DNA from: Aurantiacibacter gangjinensis
Lineage (GTDB): Bacteria; Pseudomonadota; Alphaproteobacteria; Sphingomonadales; Sphingomonadaceae
Length of the DNA stretch: 64,000 nucleotides
Direction: 5' to 3'
Assembly: GCF_001886695.1 (NCBI RefSeq)
Contig: NZ_CP018097.1
Coordinates: forward strand, 372,001 to 436,000
Shown: positions 1 to 8,518 of the stretch, in pieces
Layout: each line of letters starts with the position of its first letter
How positions within the stretch are numbered: position 1 is the first letter of the stretch
Translations under genes and position numbers: made by a program
The notes under the pieces: generated by a model
Seen by the model: the letters and a program-made list of their open reading frames with translations, nothing else
The model's database searches: none
What the model was told of the DNA's origin: nothing

Positions 1-410
1 TACAGCCCGTCGAATGCGGTGTTCTGCGGACGGATCTCGGGCAGACGCTCGCGGACGCGCAGCGTGCGCAGTTCGGCCAACGTGAAGTCCTCGGTGAACC
101 AGCCGCTCACTTCCTCGCCATCGATCATCTTGGTCGTATGGCGATCGGCGAATTCCGGGCGGTCGGCGACATCGGTCGTTCCGCTAATCTCGTTCTCGTG
201 CCGCGCCACCAGCACGCCGTCGGCAGTCGGCACCAGGTCCGGCTCGATATAATCCGCGCCCTGCCGCACGCCCAGTTCATAGGCGGCCAGTGTGTGTTCG
301 GGGCGGTCCCCGCTGGCTCCGCGATGGGCGATGATGAGCATGTCGGCCTCCTGTGCAGCGAGCGCGGTGGGGATCAGTGTGGCAAGCAACAGCAGCATCC
401 AGCGTATCAT
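1..410 (-). CDS. Glycerophosphodiester phosphodiesterase, secreted (3' end outside window)
   Basis: Hydrolyses glycerophosphodiesters to glycerol 3-phosphate and an alcohol. Only the first 136 codons are in the window. The N-terminus is a signal peptide (hydrophobic residues 4-18, cleavage probably after AAQ). The GDPD active-site signature follows: H29-R30-G31, then E56 and D58 in IEPDLV, and H71. The ATG at 410 lies inside the stop codon of the upstream DCC gene (ATGA), so translation is probably coupled and the gene belongs to the four-gene minus-strand run that begins near 1486. The enzyme probably acts in the periplasm. The family assignment is firm; the substrate is not determinable. 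Confidence 0.9.
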   Translation of the reverse strand, partial: MIRWMLLLLATLIPTALAAQEADMLIIAHRGASGDRPEHTLAAYELGVRQGADYIEPDLVPTADGVLVARHENEISGTTDVADRPEFADRHTTKMIDGEEVSGWFTEDFTLAELRTLRVRERLPEIRPQNTAFDGL

Positions 411-859
411 GGCAGAACCCTCTCCATATCCTTTGCGTCCGGCATCCAGCATGTCTCGCGCTTGCCGAAGAGGCGATAGCGATTGCGCGCGATCAGGCGG
501 TAGACCGGGTCGCGCAATATCCGCGGCACCATGCTGCCGAGCGCCGCCAGCCATGTCCACGGCCACGGCAGGCCGCGCCAGATGGCCAGCACCCCGTCGC
601 TGTCGCGCCAGACGTGCGCTCCGTCCACCACCACCATCGTTTCCGGATCGGCAGGGTCAATCCCCAGCATGCGGTAGATGGCGCTGCCTGCGGCGCCCTG
701 CATGGAGGCGAGGCGGAAGCGGCGGCGTGTGTCGCGTTTCAGGATGAAGAGGGCATTCGCGCTGCACAGCACGCATTCGGCATCGAAGACCACCACGGGT
801 CCGCCTTCCAATGCCGCCAGCGGATCAGCCAAGCGCGTTTTCCCATTCGCTTTCGGCAA
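407..859 (-). CDS. DCC-family thiol-disulfide oxidoreductase (DUF393)
   Basis: This 150-residue protein carries the CxxC pair (C29, C32) inside VFDAECVLC, the defining motif of DUF393 proteins, which are predicted thioredoxin-fold oxidoreductases. The usual aromatic and basic C-terminal part ([13 protein letters not shown]) is present. The start overlaps the preceding ArsC-like gene by 35 bases; no better start lies downstream, because the CxxC is only 28 codons in. The stop overlaps the start of the phosphodiesterase gene. It is a middle gene of a tightly packed operon. The physiological substrate is unknown. Confidence 0.85.
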   Translation of the reverse strand: MPKANGKTRLADPLAALEGGPVVVFDAECVLCSANALFILKRDTRRRFRLASMQGAAGSAIYRMLGIDPADPETMVVVDGAHVWRDSDGVLAIWRGLPWPWTWLAALGSMVPRILRDPVYRLIARNRYRLFGKRETCWMPDAKDMERVLP

Positions 860-1175
860 AGCCGACCAGCACGTGCTCGTCGCCCTCGCGCTCCATCACC
901 GGGCGCTTGATCATGCTGGGATGCTCCACCATCAGGGCGAGAGCCTTTTCGCGGTCCATATCGGCCGTGTCCGCCTCGTCCAGCTTGCGGAAGGTGGTGC
1001 CGCGCCGGTTGAGCAGCACTTCCCAACCGCATCGGTCGGCCCAGTGCGACAGCTTCTCGGCATCCGCGCCTTCCTTCTTGTAATCGTGAAAGCTGTATTC
1101 GAGCCCATTTGTGTCCAGCCATTTGCGGGCCTTCTTGACGGTGTCGCAATTGGGGATGCCGTAGAGGTGGATCAT
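825..1175 (-). CDS. ArsC/Spx-family protein, YffB-like
   Basis: A thioredoxin-fold protein of 116 residues beginning MIHLYGIPNCDTVKKARKWL, which matches the YffB branch of the arsenate-reductase/Spx family. It has a single cysteine (C10) in place of the CxxC of Spx, and the IKRP segment near the C-terminus is conserved in the family. YffB-type proteins are usually annotated as putative reductases of unknown substrate; true arsenate reduction is not indicated because no arsenic genes are nearby. The ATG at 1175 overlaps the stop of the upstream monooxygenase gene (ATGA), implying coupled translation. Confidence 0.85.
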   Translation of the reverse strand: MIHLYGIPNCDTVKKARKWLDTNGLEYSFHDYKKEGADAEKLSHWADRCGWEVLLNRRGTTFRKLDEADTADMDREKALALMVEHPSMIKRPVMEREGDEHVLVGFAESEWENALG

Positions 1176-1486
1176 GAAGGGTCCTTTGCCACGAAGCGGT
1201 GTGTCAGGGGATTGTTGCAGGCGTATAACGTGTAGGTGGCATACCACCGTTTGCGGCCATCGGCCTGCGCGATGCGGTGTTCGGCCACGCGGCCCCAGCC
1301 ATGCGCTGCATCCTCGCTGGCCCATTCGGAGATGGCGACGGTTTCGCCATCGCCAGCCACATAGCTTTTGAAGCTGAGGAAACCCGGCTGCGCCTTCGCC
1401 AAAGCTTCCATCGCCTGTGCCTGCGCCGCATAAACCTCCGCATCGATGCCGGAGCGCTTGGTACTGCGAAAGAGAACGAGATACAT
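1172..1486 (-). CDS. Antibiotic biosynthesis monooxygenase (ABM) domain protein
   Basis: This 104-residue single-domain protein has the ABM ferredoxin-like pattern: an N-terminal strand (MYLVLFRS), a helix ending in PGFLSFKSY, a strand with VAISEWAS, and an HRIAQADGRKRWY helix. Family members are small dimeric monooxygenases or heme-degrading enzymes, and many have no known substrate. It is the first gene of the compact minus-strand run to the phosphodiesterase, with a 4-base overlap to the ArsC-like gene. The paired-motif repeat lies just upstream. Confidence 0.8.
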   Translation of the reverse strand: MYLVLFRSTKRSGIDAEVYAAQAQAMEALAKAQPGFLSFKSYVAGDGETVAISEWASEDAAHGWGRVAEHRIAQADGRKRWYATYTLYACNNPLTHRFVAKDPS

Positions 1487-1537
1487 GGTTCGTCCATACA
1501 GGCAGCGACGGCACTTTGTCGAAGCCCAAGTTTACCC

Positions 1538-1637
1538 GCGAAGTTGACAAAGCCGACACTTGCGAGGGACGGTATATGGCCGTTTTCCGATTTTATTTCA
1601 GAGAGTAAAGACGATCTGGCGAAGTTGACACTTTGCC
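1538..1637. repeat. Paired GTTGACA-motif intergenic repeat, copy A
   Basis: Two conserved blocks, AAGTTGACAAAGCCGACAC (from 1541) and GCGAAGTTGACACTTTGC (from 1619), have their AAGTTGACA cores exactly 81 bases apart. The same two blocks, in the same order and at 82 bases, recur at 17556-17652, while the spacers between the blocks are unrelated. This copy lies between the stop of ruvC and the start of the ABM gene, both on the minus strand. TTGACA resembles a sigma-70 -35 box, but no convincing -10 box accompanies both blocks. The function is unknown. Confidence 0.75.
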
Positions 1638-1725
1638 GAAGAAAAACAAAGCGGGTCGAAGAAATTTGCATGAGCGCGCGCTAACCGGCCGTTTGCGCTG
1701 TAGGAAAGCTGCCGGGCGTTGCCGC

Positions 1726-2193
1726 TTAGCGTGTATGCGCATCCGCGATGGCGACGGCCAGCGCGTCGGCGGCGTCCGCGCCCGCAATCTGCGCGCCGGG
1801 CAGCAACACTTTGAGCATGGCTTGCACTTGCCGCTTGTCCGCCCCGCCAGTGCCGACCACGGCCTTTTTCACGCCCCGGGCCGAATGCTCGCGCACAACG
1901 AGATCCGCCATGCCGCACGCCGCCAGCACCGCGCCGCGCGCTTGCGCCAATTTCAGCGTCGATTGCGGGTTCTTGTTAACGAACACTTCCTCGCACGCCG
2001 CCCGGTCCGGCGCATGGGCGGCGATAGCAGCGGCGAGTTCGCGCTGCAGCTGCGCGAGCCGCTGGACGATGGAAGCCTTGGCATCGGTCTTCACTTCGCC
2101 ATTGGCGATATGCGCGATGCGGCTGCCCTCGACCCGTATCACGCCCCAACCCGTGCAACTGAGCGAGGGATCGAGACCGAGGATGATGGTCAT
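1726..2193 (-). CDS. ruvC: Crossover junction endodeoxyribonuclease RuvC
   Basis: Holliday junction resolvase that cleaves junctions processed by RuvAB. At 155 residues it is slightly shorter than the usual 160-175. All four acidic catalytic residues are visible: D8 in LGLDPS, E68 before EVFVNKNPQST, and D140 and D143 in GADAADALAVAIADAH. It is the last gene of a yebC, small membrane protein, ruvC unit. The usual ruvA and ruvB do not follow within the window, so the ruv genes are split in this genome. Confidence 0.96.
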   Translation of the reverse strand: MTIILGLDPSLSCTGWGVIRVEGSRIAHIANGEVKTDAKASIVQRLAQLQRELAAAIAAHAPDRAACEEVFVNKNPQSTLKLAQARGAVLAACGMADLVVREHSARGVKKAVVGTGGADKRQVQAMLKVLLPGAQIAGADAADALAVAIADAHTR

Positions 2194-2208
2194 GCCATTC
2201 GGCTCATG

Positions 2209-2304
2209 TTAGCCGAGCCCGATACGCCAACCCAGCCGCCAGGCGAGCGCCAGCAGGAAAGCGGCGCCGAGAAGAATGACGAAGAGCCATTCGACCCACT
2301 TCAC
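2209..2304 (-). CDS. 31-residue single-pass membrane protein between yebC and ruvC
   Basis: A GTG-started frame of 31 codons whose start overlaps the yebC stop (GTGA), a typical coupling arrangement in this window. The product is a short acidic/aromatic head (KWVEW), about 18 hydrophobic residues, then an arginine-containing tail ([10 protein letters not shown]). It ends 15 bases before the ruvC start. It is short, but the overlap, hydrophobic composition and lack of spare intergenic DNA support translation. I recognise no named family. Confidence 0.55.
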   Translation of the reverse strand: MKWVEWLFVILLGAAFLLALAWRLGWRIGLG

Positions 2305-3047
2305 TCGCCGATCTTCTCCATCACTTCGTCGGAGATCTCGTAATTGCCCCAGACGGTTTGCACGTCGTCGTCATCGTCCAGCACGTCGATCAGCTTGAGC
2401 AGCGTGCCCGCCGCTTTTTCATCCATGTCGACCGTGATGTTGGGCTTCCATGCCAGCTTGACTGTTTCAGCCTCGCCCAGCGCCTTCTCCAGATCGGATG
2501 CGACCTGGTGCAGATCGTCCGGGGCTGTCCAGATGGCATGCCCGTCATCGCTGCTTTCGATGTCCTGCGCGCCCGCGTCCATCGCTGCTTCCAGCACTGT
2601 GTCCTCATCGCCCGCACTGGCGGGATATTCGATCAGGCCCAGCCGCTCGAAGCCGTGCTGCACACTGCCTTCCGTGCCCAGATTGCCGCCATGCTTGCTG
2701 AATGCGGTGCGCACGGCTGTGGCGGTGCGGTTGCGATTGTCGGTGAGGGTTTCGACGATGATGGCGCTTCCGGCCGGGCCATAGCCCTCGTAGCGCACTT
2801 CCTCGTAATTCTCGCCGTCAGCCGCCGTCGCCTTGTCGATAGCGCGCTGGATGTTGTCCTTGGGCATGGACTGCGCCTTGGCCGTGTTGACCGCAAGGCG
2901 CAGGCGCGGGTTCATGTCCGGATCGGGCGTACCCATCTTGGCCGCCACGGTAATTTCGCGGCTGAGCTTGGAAAAGAGATTGGACCGCTTTTTGTCCTGC
3001 GCACCCTTGCGGTGCATGATGTTCTTGAATTTGGAATGGCCTGCCAT
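2301..3047 (-). CDS. yebC: YebC/PmpR family transcriptional regulator
   Basis: A 248-residue member of the YebC/TACO1 family, starting [20 protein letters not shown], the family's signature N-terminus. YebC proteins occur throughout bacteria; they were first described as DNA-binding regulators and more recently linked to translation of proline-rich stretches. The three-domain length and the acidic C-terminus ([16 protein letters not shown]) are standard. The open frame runs on upstream of 3047 but that part has no family similarity. It is first in the unit with the 31-residue membrane gene and ruvC. Confidence 0.95.
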   Translation of the reverse strand: MAGHSKFKNIMHRKGAQDKKRSNLFSKLSREITVAAKMGTPDPDMNPRLRLAVNTAKAQSMPKDNIQRAIDKATAADGENYEEVRYEGYGPAGSAIIVETLTDNRNRTATAVRTAFSKHGGNLGTEGSVQHGFERLGLIEYPASAGDEDTVLEAAMDAGAQDIESSDDGHAIWTAPDDLHQVASDLEKALGEAETVKLAWKPNITVDMDEKAAGTLLKLIDVLDDDDDVQTVWGNYEISDEVMEKIGE

Positions 3048-3148
3048 GGTATCTGTCTGTCGTCGCCTGTCGCATGGGAGTTGATTGCTGCGCATCGCCC
3101 TAGCGAAGCAAGGCCCACGCGTCACCCCTTCGCGACGGCCGGGGCGCG

Positions 3149-3880
3149 TTATTCGAAGACGGCGGCCTCGCTGGCTGGGCTGGAGCCAAGCTGCCGCGCC
3201 GCCACGACGCTGATCGCTTCCTGGATGAAGCTGGAAAGCCCGGCAATGGCTGCCTGTCCGATCAGCATGGGTAGCCCGCCCGCAGCGGGTTCCACGTCGA
3301 ACGTGCTGCCAAACAGGGCGACCGTGGCAAAGCCCAGAGGCACGGTCAGCAGCACGATCCATACAAGGTGGGGCAGCAGCGCGGAAAACAGCTCGCCGAA
3401 CAACGTGCCGAGGCGCGGCTCCTCTATATCGGCCGCCAGCAGTTTCAATCGCACCAGCGCCGGGAATAACAACAGCGCGGTAAGCATGCTTACCACCACG
3501 GCGACATATTGCATCGATGCGCCGAAGCCCAAGGCAATGGCGAAGCCGCCCAGCACGATCGCTGCGATAATCCCAAATGCCAGCAGGTACAGGATGTAGA
3601 GGCCGATATAGCGGACGACGCCATCCGTCTTGCCTCCGCGCATGTCGGCCAGCAGTACATAGCCGAGGCCATAGCCGATCACTGCGAAGCCCACCATTTG
3701 CAGGACTGCCGGACCAAGCGTGGTCAGCAACCCGAAGGGCTGGCTGCTCAATGCGGCATGCTGCAGCCACGCAACCCCGACGGTCAGCGCGATGGTCGCC
3801 GCCAGCAGCGCCAGCGCCAGCGGATCGCGCAGGAGCGCGAGCAGGCCTGTGAGGACACTGCGGAAAGACTGGCCCTGCAT
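3149..3880 (-). CDS. Integral membrane protein of unknown function
   Basis: A 243-residue protein with about six hydrophobic segments: roughly residues 22-40, 55-77, 92-115, 122-142, 165-190 and 205-225. It has no recognisable catalytic motif. The overall pattern resembles general YIP1/DUF-type multi-pass proteins found in sphingomonads, but I cannot name the family. It stands alone, with over 100 bases to each neighbour on the same strand. Confidence 0.75.
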   Translation of the reverse strand: MQGQSFRSVLTGLLALLRDPLALALLAATIALTVGVAWLQHAALSSQPFGLLTTLGPAVLQMVGFAVIGYGLGYVLLADMRGGKTDGVVRYIGLYILYLLAFGIIAAIVLGGFAIALGFGASMQYVAVVVSMLTALLLFPALVRLKLLAADIEEPRLGTLFGELFSALLPHLVWIVLLTVPLGFATVALFGSTFDVEPAAGGLPMLIGQAAIAGLSSFIQEAISVVAARQLGSSPASEAAVFE

Positions 3881-3996
3881 CGGCTAGTCTCGCGACACGG
3901 CGATACGAATGGCGTTAAACTGGTGTGACATCGCGCCCCCTCCTGCCGACGTGTGTGCCTTCGGAAGCGTCGGCCTGCAACCCTGCGATGCGCGCG

Positions 3997-4281
3997 TCAG
4001 CGGCGGCGCGGAAAGCTGACGCGCAGGAAAGTGGCGATAAAGCCGAGCATGGCGCCGATCTGCCAGGCCGGCACTTCTTCCGTGAAGACAAGGTCCGACA
4101 GGTTCTCGAACACCTGCGGGAAGATCAATCCCGCGATCCAGCCCGCGCCGGCGCCCATAATCATGGCGAGGATCGCCATGACGGCGATGACCAGCGGGCC
4201 GAACAGGACCAGCCCGACAAATCCCTTCAACCTGTTATTCGATGTTTCTGCCAAGACCCTGCTCCCATATCTGCGTCCCAC
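3997..4281 (-). CDS. Small membrane protein, two hydrophobic segments
   Basis: Up to 94 residues, with hydrophobic stretches around 20-55 (glycine-rich: GAGAGWIAGLIFP) and 74-88, and a basic C-terminus (FPRRR). The start is uncertain: the first possible codon is the GTG at 4281, while a TTG at 4254 is preceded by the purine-rich GGGAGCAGGG and may be the real one. A CACAC-GCTATA-GTGTG inverted repeat lies at 4279-4294, at the 5' end. No family is recognised. Confidence 0.6.
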   Translation of the reverse strand: MGRRYGSRVLAETSNNRLKGFVGLVLFGPLVIAVMAILAMIMGAGAGWIAGLIFPQVFENLSDLVFTEEVPAWQIGAMLGFIATFLRVSFPRRR

Positions 4282-4414
4282 ACGCTATAGTGTGTTACTA
4301 CGCCAATACACAGAGCGAAGTCAAGCTACATCATGCCGAGGGCGGCTTTGTGGCGCATGAAAATCCTGAACTCGAGCGCCTGTCTGCCGACCAATCTCTG
4401 GCGTTGCGTCCGGC

Positions 4415-4813
4415 TTACAAGCGTCTTGCCATCACGATGAGGTCTTCCGCCTCGTGAAAACGTGGATCTGTCACCGTCATCTCCACAATATTCGCAGGGG
4501 CAAGCAGGATTGCTACGTCATCGACCAGCCCAAAGTTGGGAAGGCCTATCATCGCCGGTATCGCGGCTTTCACCAGCTCGGGCATCTTGCCCAGGAGGGC
4601 GCTGTCGAATACGTGGTCCCTCCTGCCTGGCGATAGGACTGCCTGCCACTCGCCTGCGACTTCGCGCGTAAGCAAATGGAAACGATAGAGCGGACGCCCA
4701 TCCGCATAACCAATGATGACGCGGACCGAATATTCGGGACCGACGGACTGCCAGATAGCAAATTTGCCATCCGCAGCTACTAGCCGGTCTTCGACAAGTG
4801 CGAACGCGGCCAT
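4415..4813 (-). CDS. Conserved-looking hypothetical protein, 132 residues
   Basis: A soluble protein of 132 residues with no signal peptide or membrane segment. The N-terminal half looks like beta structure (DGKFAIWQSVG, YSVRVIIGYADG, YRFHLLTR). The C-terminal half carries a hydrophobic stretch VDDVAILLAPANIVEMTVTD. It lies 18 bases downstream of gapR on the same strand, so it may be cotranscribed with it. I do not recognise the family. Confidence 0.6.
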   Translation of the reverse strand: MAAFALVEDRLVAADGKFAIWQSVGPEYSVRVIIGYADGRPLYRFHLLTREVAGEWQAVLSPGRRDHVFDSALLGKMPELVKAAIPAMIGLPNFGLVDDVAILLAPANIVEMTVTDPRFHEAEDLIVMARRL

Positions 4814-4831
4814 CGACCGTCCTCCGCCTGT

Positions 4832-5068
4832 TCAACCCATCCCGAGCGCAGCCTTGTAGGTTTCCAGGATGGTTTCCATCTCGCTGCGGTCGTTATTGTC
4901 CATCTTCCGCAGGCGCACGATCTGGCGCATGATCCTGACGTCATAGCCAACCGCCTTGGCCTCTGCGTAAACATCGCGAATATCGTCGGCGATGCCCTTC
5001 TTTTCTTCTTCGAGGCGCTCGATACGCTCGATCAGAAGGCGCAGGCGGTCGTCGGTGGCGTCGGCCAT
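4832..5068 (-). CDS. gapR: GapR-family DNA-binding protein (DUF2312)
   Basis: A 78-residue, highly charged, almost entirely helical protein containing [20 protein letters not shown] and the motif [20 protein letters not shown], which is diagnostic of DUF2312. In Caulobacter, GapR binds overtwisted DNA ahead of replication forks and transcription and is needed for chromosome replication. The family is characteristic of Alphaproteobacteria, which supports the taxonomic placement. The length is typical for a compact member. Confidence 0.93.
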   Translation of the reverse strand: MADATDDRLRLLIERIERLEEEKKGIADDIRDVYAEAKAVGYDVRIMRQIVRLRKMDNNDRSEMETILETYKAALGMG

Positions 5069-5171
5069 TTCAAATATGCTCCGGTGATGTGAGAATCGGT
5101 TGATCGCTGGTTAGCGCAGGGCAGCGAGCGCGCAAACCGTGTGGAAAAATATCCCGATGGGCGACCGCGGC

Positions 5172-5492
5172 TCAGCGCAGGTCGGCGCGGTTCTTGGCGA
5201 GGCTCGCTTCCATGGCCGCGAGTTGCTCGTCGGTCGCAGGCGTCTGGCGGGTGACTTTCCATTCCTCCTGCGGCATGCCGTGGATCAGCTCGCGCGCAGC
5301 GGCCTTGTCACCGTCATAGCCCGCATCGCGGATCCAGTCAGCCAGGCAATTGCGGCAGAAACCCGCCAGCCCCATCAGCTCGATATTCTGCGCATCGTGG
5401 CGATGGCGCAAATGGCGCACCAGGCGGCGGAAGGCGTCCGCCGCCACATCGTCGGGAAGATTGTCCAGCGGATCGGTTGCCTGCGTCATCAT
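5172..5492 (-). CDS. DUF1244 domain-containing protein
   Basis: This 106-residue protein has the DUF1244 core: FRRLVRHLRHRHDAQNIELM followed by LAGFCRNCLADWI, with the conserved CxxC (FCRNC) and the tail IHGMPQEEWK. Family members are small helical proteins common in Proteobacteria. The function is not established. It is divergent from pyruvate kinase, with only 43 bases between the two starts. Confidence 0.9.
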   Translation of the reverse strand: MMTQATDPLDNLPDDVAADAFRRLVRHLRHRHDAQNIELMGLAGFCRNCLADWIRDAGYDGDKAAARELIHGMPQEEWKVTRQTPATDEQLAAMEASLAKNRADLR

Positions 5493-5535
5493 TAGTCCTT
5501 GTCTTGTCTTATCGCCCTGTCATAGGCCGGTGCCC

Positions 5536-6984
5536 ATGACAAAGCTCGAACCTCGCGGCCGCAAGGTCAAGATCCTCGCTACCACCGGCCCGGCGACGGC
5601 AGACCCCGAAGTGCTGCGCGCGCTGTTCCTTGCAGGTGCCGATGCCTTCCGTGTCAACATGAGCCATGGCGAGCACGATATCCACGCGAAAACCATCGCG
5701 AATATCCGCGCGCTGGAAGCCGAGTTCCATCGCCCGATCGCCATTCTGGCAGACCTGCAGGGGCCGAAACTGCGTGTCGGCAAGTTCGCAGATGGCCGCG
5801 CGACCATCGCCCACGGCGCTACCTTCACCTTCGACCGTTCGGACGAGCCCGGCGATGCCACCCGCGTTCAGCTGCCGCATCCCGAAATCCTCGATGTGGT
5901 GGAAGAAAGCCAGCGCCTGCTGGTGAACGATGGCAAGATGCGCTTCCGCATCAAGGAAAAGAGCGAGAAGGGCCTCGTCTGTGTGGCCGAAGTCGGCGGC
6001 GTGATTTCGGATCGCAAGGGCGTCAACGTGCCCGATGCGGAAATCCCGATCCCCGCCCTCACCGACAAGGACAAGCGCGACCTGGCCTTCGCGCTGGAGC
6101 AGGGCGCGGACTGGATCGGCCTGTCCTTCGTACAGCGGCCGGACGACCTTGCCGAAGCGCGCAAGCTGATGGGCGGGCGCGGAGCCCTTTGCGCCAAGAT
6201 CGAGAAACCGCAGGCCGTGCGCCGTCTGGGCGAAATCATCGAGCAGGCCGATGGCATCATGGTGGCCCGCGGCGATCTGGGCGTGGAGCTCAATCCCGAA
6301 GAAGTGCCGCCGCTGCAAAAGAAGATCGTCAATCAGACCCGCCTCACCGGCAAGCCTGTCATCGTGGCGACGCAGATGCTGGAAAGCATGATCGAAAGCC
6401 CCGCCCCCACCCGTGCCGAAGTCTCGGACGTCGCCAACGCCGTGTATGACGGCGCCGACGTCGTGATGCTGTCTGCCGAAACAGCCGCGGGAGACTGGCC
6501 GGAAGAGGCGGTGATGATGATGGATGCCATCGCCAAGCAGGTGGAAAAGGACGAGGACTACAAGGAGCGCGTGCGCCTGCTCGATACCCCGCCCGACCCC
6601 ACCACGGCAGACGCGCTGGCCCATGCCTGCATGACCATCGGCGATACGGTGAGCCTTGGCGCGATCGGCGTCTTCACCTCGTCCGGCAGCAGCGCCCGTC
6701 GCGTCTCGCGTGAACGGCCCGCAGTGCCTGTCATGGTGCTGACGCCTAGCATGGAAGTGGGCCGCCGCGTGGCGCTGCTATGGGGCGCGCATCCGGTGCA
6801 GACAAAGGATATCGGCAGCTTCGAAGAGATGATCGCCAAGGGCAAGCGCATGGCGCTGCGCCACGGCTTTGGCGGAGCGGGCAGCCGCTTTGCCATCATG
6901 GCAGGCGTCCCTTTCGGCCAGTCGGGCGCAACCAACCTCGTCCACGTCGTCACCATCCAGGGCGACGAACTGGAAGGTTATTGA
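5536..6984 (+). CDS. pyk: Pyruvate kinase
   Basis: Converts phosphoenolpyruvate and ADP to pyruvate and ATP, the last step of glycolysis and the Entner-Doudoroff pathway. It has 482 residues, the normal length. Visible motifs are the N-terminal KILATTGPAT, the active-site loop with the catalytic lysine at about residue 221 (AKIEKPQAV), the Mg/K site IMVARGDLGVEL, and the signature TRAEVSDVANAVYDGADVV. The C-terminal regulatory domain is complete. The ATG at 5536 was chosen because the preceding in-frame sequence shows no similarity to the family. Confidence 0.97.
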   Translation: MTKLEPRGRKVKILATTGPATADPEVLRALFLAGADAFRVNMSHGEHDIHAKTIANIRALEAEFHRPIAILADLQGPKLRVGKFADGRATIAHGATFTFDRSDEPGDATRVQLPHPEILDVVEESQRLLVNDGKMRFRIKEKSEKGLVCVAEVGGVISDRKGVNVPDAEIPIPALTDKDKRDLAFALEQGADWIGLSFVQRPDDLAEARKLMGGRGALCAKIEKPQAVRRLGEIIEQADGIMVARGDLGVELNPEEVPPLQKKIVNQTRLTGKPVIVATQMLESMIESPAPTRAEVSDVANAVYDGADVVMLSAETAAGDWPEEAVMMMDAIAKQVEKDEDYKERVRLLDTPPDPTTADALAHACMTIGDTVSLGAIGVFTSSGSSARRVSRERPAVPVMVLTPSMEVGRRVALLWGAHPVQTKDIGSFEEMIAKGKRMALRHGFGGAGSRFAIMAGVPFGQSGATNLVHVVTIQGDELEGY

Positions 6985-7020
6985 AAAGGCGAGAGCGCGC
7001 CGGTTTGGCGCGCCCTCGCC
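6983..7020 (-). terminator. Intrinsic terminator between convergent pyk and MarR-like genes
   Basis: The hairpin GGCGAG..CGCGCC, loop GGTTT, GGCGCG..CTCGCC spans 6988-7020. Read on the minus strand it is followed by TTTTC (complement of 6983-6988), so it best terminates the MarR-like gene. It may also serve pyk from the other side, although the plus-strand side lacks a T-tract. Confidence 0.65.
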
Positions 7021-7047
7021 CTGCGACCCTTCCAGGCTGTGTAGGTT

Positions 7048-7566
7048 TTAGCTGGCCGCCGCCACCGCCGCCTTGCTGCGCAGATAGGCGCGCATGGAAC
7101 GGCGGGCCTCCTTGGTGAGCGAGAGCAGGGCGACTCGCTGGTCGTCGTCATTGCCGCGCCGCTCGATCATCTCGGCATCGACCAGCGAGTTGATGTGACG
7201 AAGGGCGGTGGCATGGGGTGCGTGGGACGCAGCGATGGCCTTGCCGATGGGCACACGCTGACCGCGCACTTCCTTGGCGAACAGGTCCAGCAGCACGTCC
7301 CAGGCGGGCTCTGCAAACAGCTCCTGCGGAAAGAAGGACCGGCGTGCGGCGCGGTCGCGGTACATCCGCTCTGCGCTGGCAGCGAGCAGCATTTCGTTCT
7401 CGAAATCGAGCCGTTGGCCGAGCCAGCGATGATCCATGTCCGGATCCTCGATATCGGCGAGCAGATCCTCGGCCAATTGCGACAGGGCCATGGCCTGATT
7501 GGACAGCGCATTGGCATTTTCCTGCAGGCGCGCGGCCTGTTTCAGACGCTTGTCGTGAAGGGTCAT
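7048..7566 (-). CDS. MarR-like winged-helix transcriptional regulator
   Basis: A 172-residue protein with a helical N-terminal third (coiled-coil-like; many Gln, Ala and Leu residues, 5-45). A winged-helix domain follows: GKAIAASHAPHATALRHINS, then LVDAEMIERRGNDDDQRVALLSLT, where the last part is the typical MarR wing (D-x-R-x-x-x-x-x-LT). Many sphingomonad homologues are annotated only as winged-helix DNA-binding proteins. It is divergently oriented from the LuxR-type gene, and two palindromes in the shared 201-base gap could be operators for either regulator. Confidence 0.85.
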   Translation of the reverse strand: MTLHDKRLKQAARLQENANALSNQAMALSQLAEDLLADIEDPDMDHRWLGQRLDFENEMLLAASAERMYRDRAARRSFFPQELFAEPAWDVLLDLFAKEVRGQRVPIGKAIAASHAPHATALRHINSLVDAEMIERRGNDDDQRVALLSLTKEARRSMRAYLRSKAAVAAAS

Positions 7567-7632
7567 GTCGGTTTCCAAATTGGTTATCGATGTTGCGATG
7601 CACAAAATGGGCGAATGGTTCATTCTGGACCA

Positions 7633-7662
7633 GTCCCGCAATCGCGGGACACATACGTATGT
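7633..7662. promoter_or_regulatory. Two adjacent perfect palindromes in a divergent regulator gap
   Basis: GTCCCGC-AATC-GCGGGAC occupies 7633-7650 and ACATACGTATGT occupies 7651-7662, directly abutting. They sit in the 201-base gap between the divergently transcribed MarR-like and LuxR-type genes. The first has the 18-base dyad length common for lux boxes and the second is a 12-base perfect palindrome. Which regulator, if any, binds them cannot be told from sequence. Confidence 0.5.
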
Positions 7663-7767
7663 AATTGCAGCCGAACGGCGTATTCGCAGCGGTTTGGAGG
7701 GGTTTGCGCGATCTGGTAACGTCGCAAGCTCGCGGCGAATCACCGCTGCGGTCTGGGGGTTGCTGCG

Positions 7768-8499
7768 ATGCAGCGGATAGTCTCTGCGATCGACAGGTGC
7801 AGCGAAATCGGCTGCGTGTTCGATGTTGTGCGCGAGGCCAGCCAGCAATTCGGCGCAGCCCGGCACTCTTACCATTTCACGCCCAAGTTCGAGCGGCAGA
7901 CATCGCTCAACACCATTGTCAATGCCGATGGGTTTCCGGACAAGTGGGTGTCGATTTACGAGGATTACTCCTTCCGCAAGTCGGACCCCATCCCCGATTT
8001 CGTCATGCGCGCGGGCAAGGTGCAGACCTGGTCCGCAGTCATGGAGATGCAGACCGACCATGACGATCCGCGCATTGCGGAATATTTCCGCGCCATGCGC
8101 GATTTCGGCCTCAGCTATGGCGTGGGCATCCCGCTTTTCGGTCCGGCCGGGCGCGACGCCTATGCGTCATTCGGCTTTCATCACGACCCCGGACAGGACG
8201 ATAGCGGCCGCATCGCCATCCTGCGCACCATCATGCAGGCCGCGCACCAGAAAATCTGCGTGCTGCAATCGCAGGCCGAAGCGCGCGAGCAGGTCGAGCT
8301 TTCTGCGCGCGAGAGCCACGTGATGTACTGGATCGCGCAGGGCAAATCGAATACCGACATCGCCGAAATCCTCGGCATCTCGCCGCACACGATAGGCACT
8401 TACATCAAGCGCATCTTCGAAAAGCTTGACGCATCCGACCGCGTCTCGGCCACGGTGCGCGCGCTCAAGGCAGGGCTCATCACGCTGGAAGCGCATTGA
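7768..8499 (+). CDS. LuxR-family transcriptional regulator with autoinducer-binding domain (solo)
   Basis: A 243-residue protein with an N-terminal autoinducer-binding domain and a C-terminal LuxR helix-turn-helix. Family-conserved ligand-pocket residues are in place: W60, Y64, D73-P74 and W88, with G118 or G120 further on. The DNA-binding domain runs from LSARESHVMYWIAQGKSN (178-195) through DIAEILGISPHTIGTYIKRI. No luxI-type synthase gene occurs in the window, so this is a LuxR solo here. It may respond to signals from another locus or from other cells. The start at 7768 follows CGATGCAGCG; no strong ribosome binding site is visible. Confidence 0.88.
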   Translation: MQRIVSAIDRCSEIGCVFDVVREASQQFGAARHSYHFTPKFERQTSLNTIVNADGFPDKWVSIYEDYSFRKSDPIPDFVMRAGKVQTWSAVMEMQTDHDDPRIAEYFRAMRDFGLSYGVGIPLFGPAGRDAYASFGFHHDPGQDDSGRIAILRTIMQAAHQKICVLQSQAEAREQVELSARESHVMYWIAQGKSNTDIAEILGISPHTIGTYIKRIFEKLDASDRVSATVRALKAGLITLEAH

Positions 8500-8518
8500 C
8501 CGGTGCGACAAGAGAAAA

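Noticed and set aside
4279-4294. CACAC-GCTATA-GTGTG inverted repeat as an operator
   Set aside because: Only a five-base arm at the 5' end of an uncertain gene; too short to call.
7048-8061. Extension of the MarR-like gene to 337 codons through the divergent gap
   Set aside because: It would read through the palindromes and the LuxR-type gene start; the ATG at 7566 gives a normal-sized regulator.
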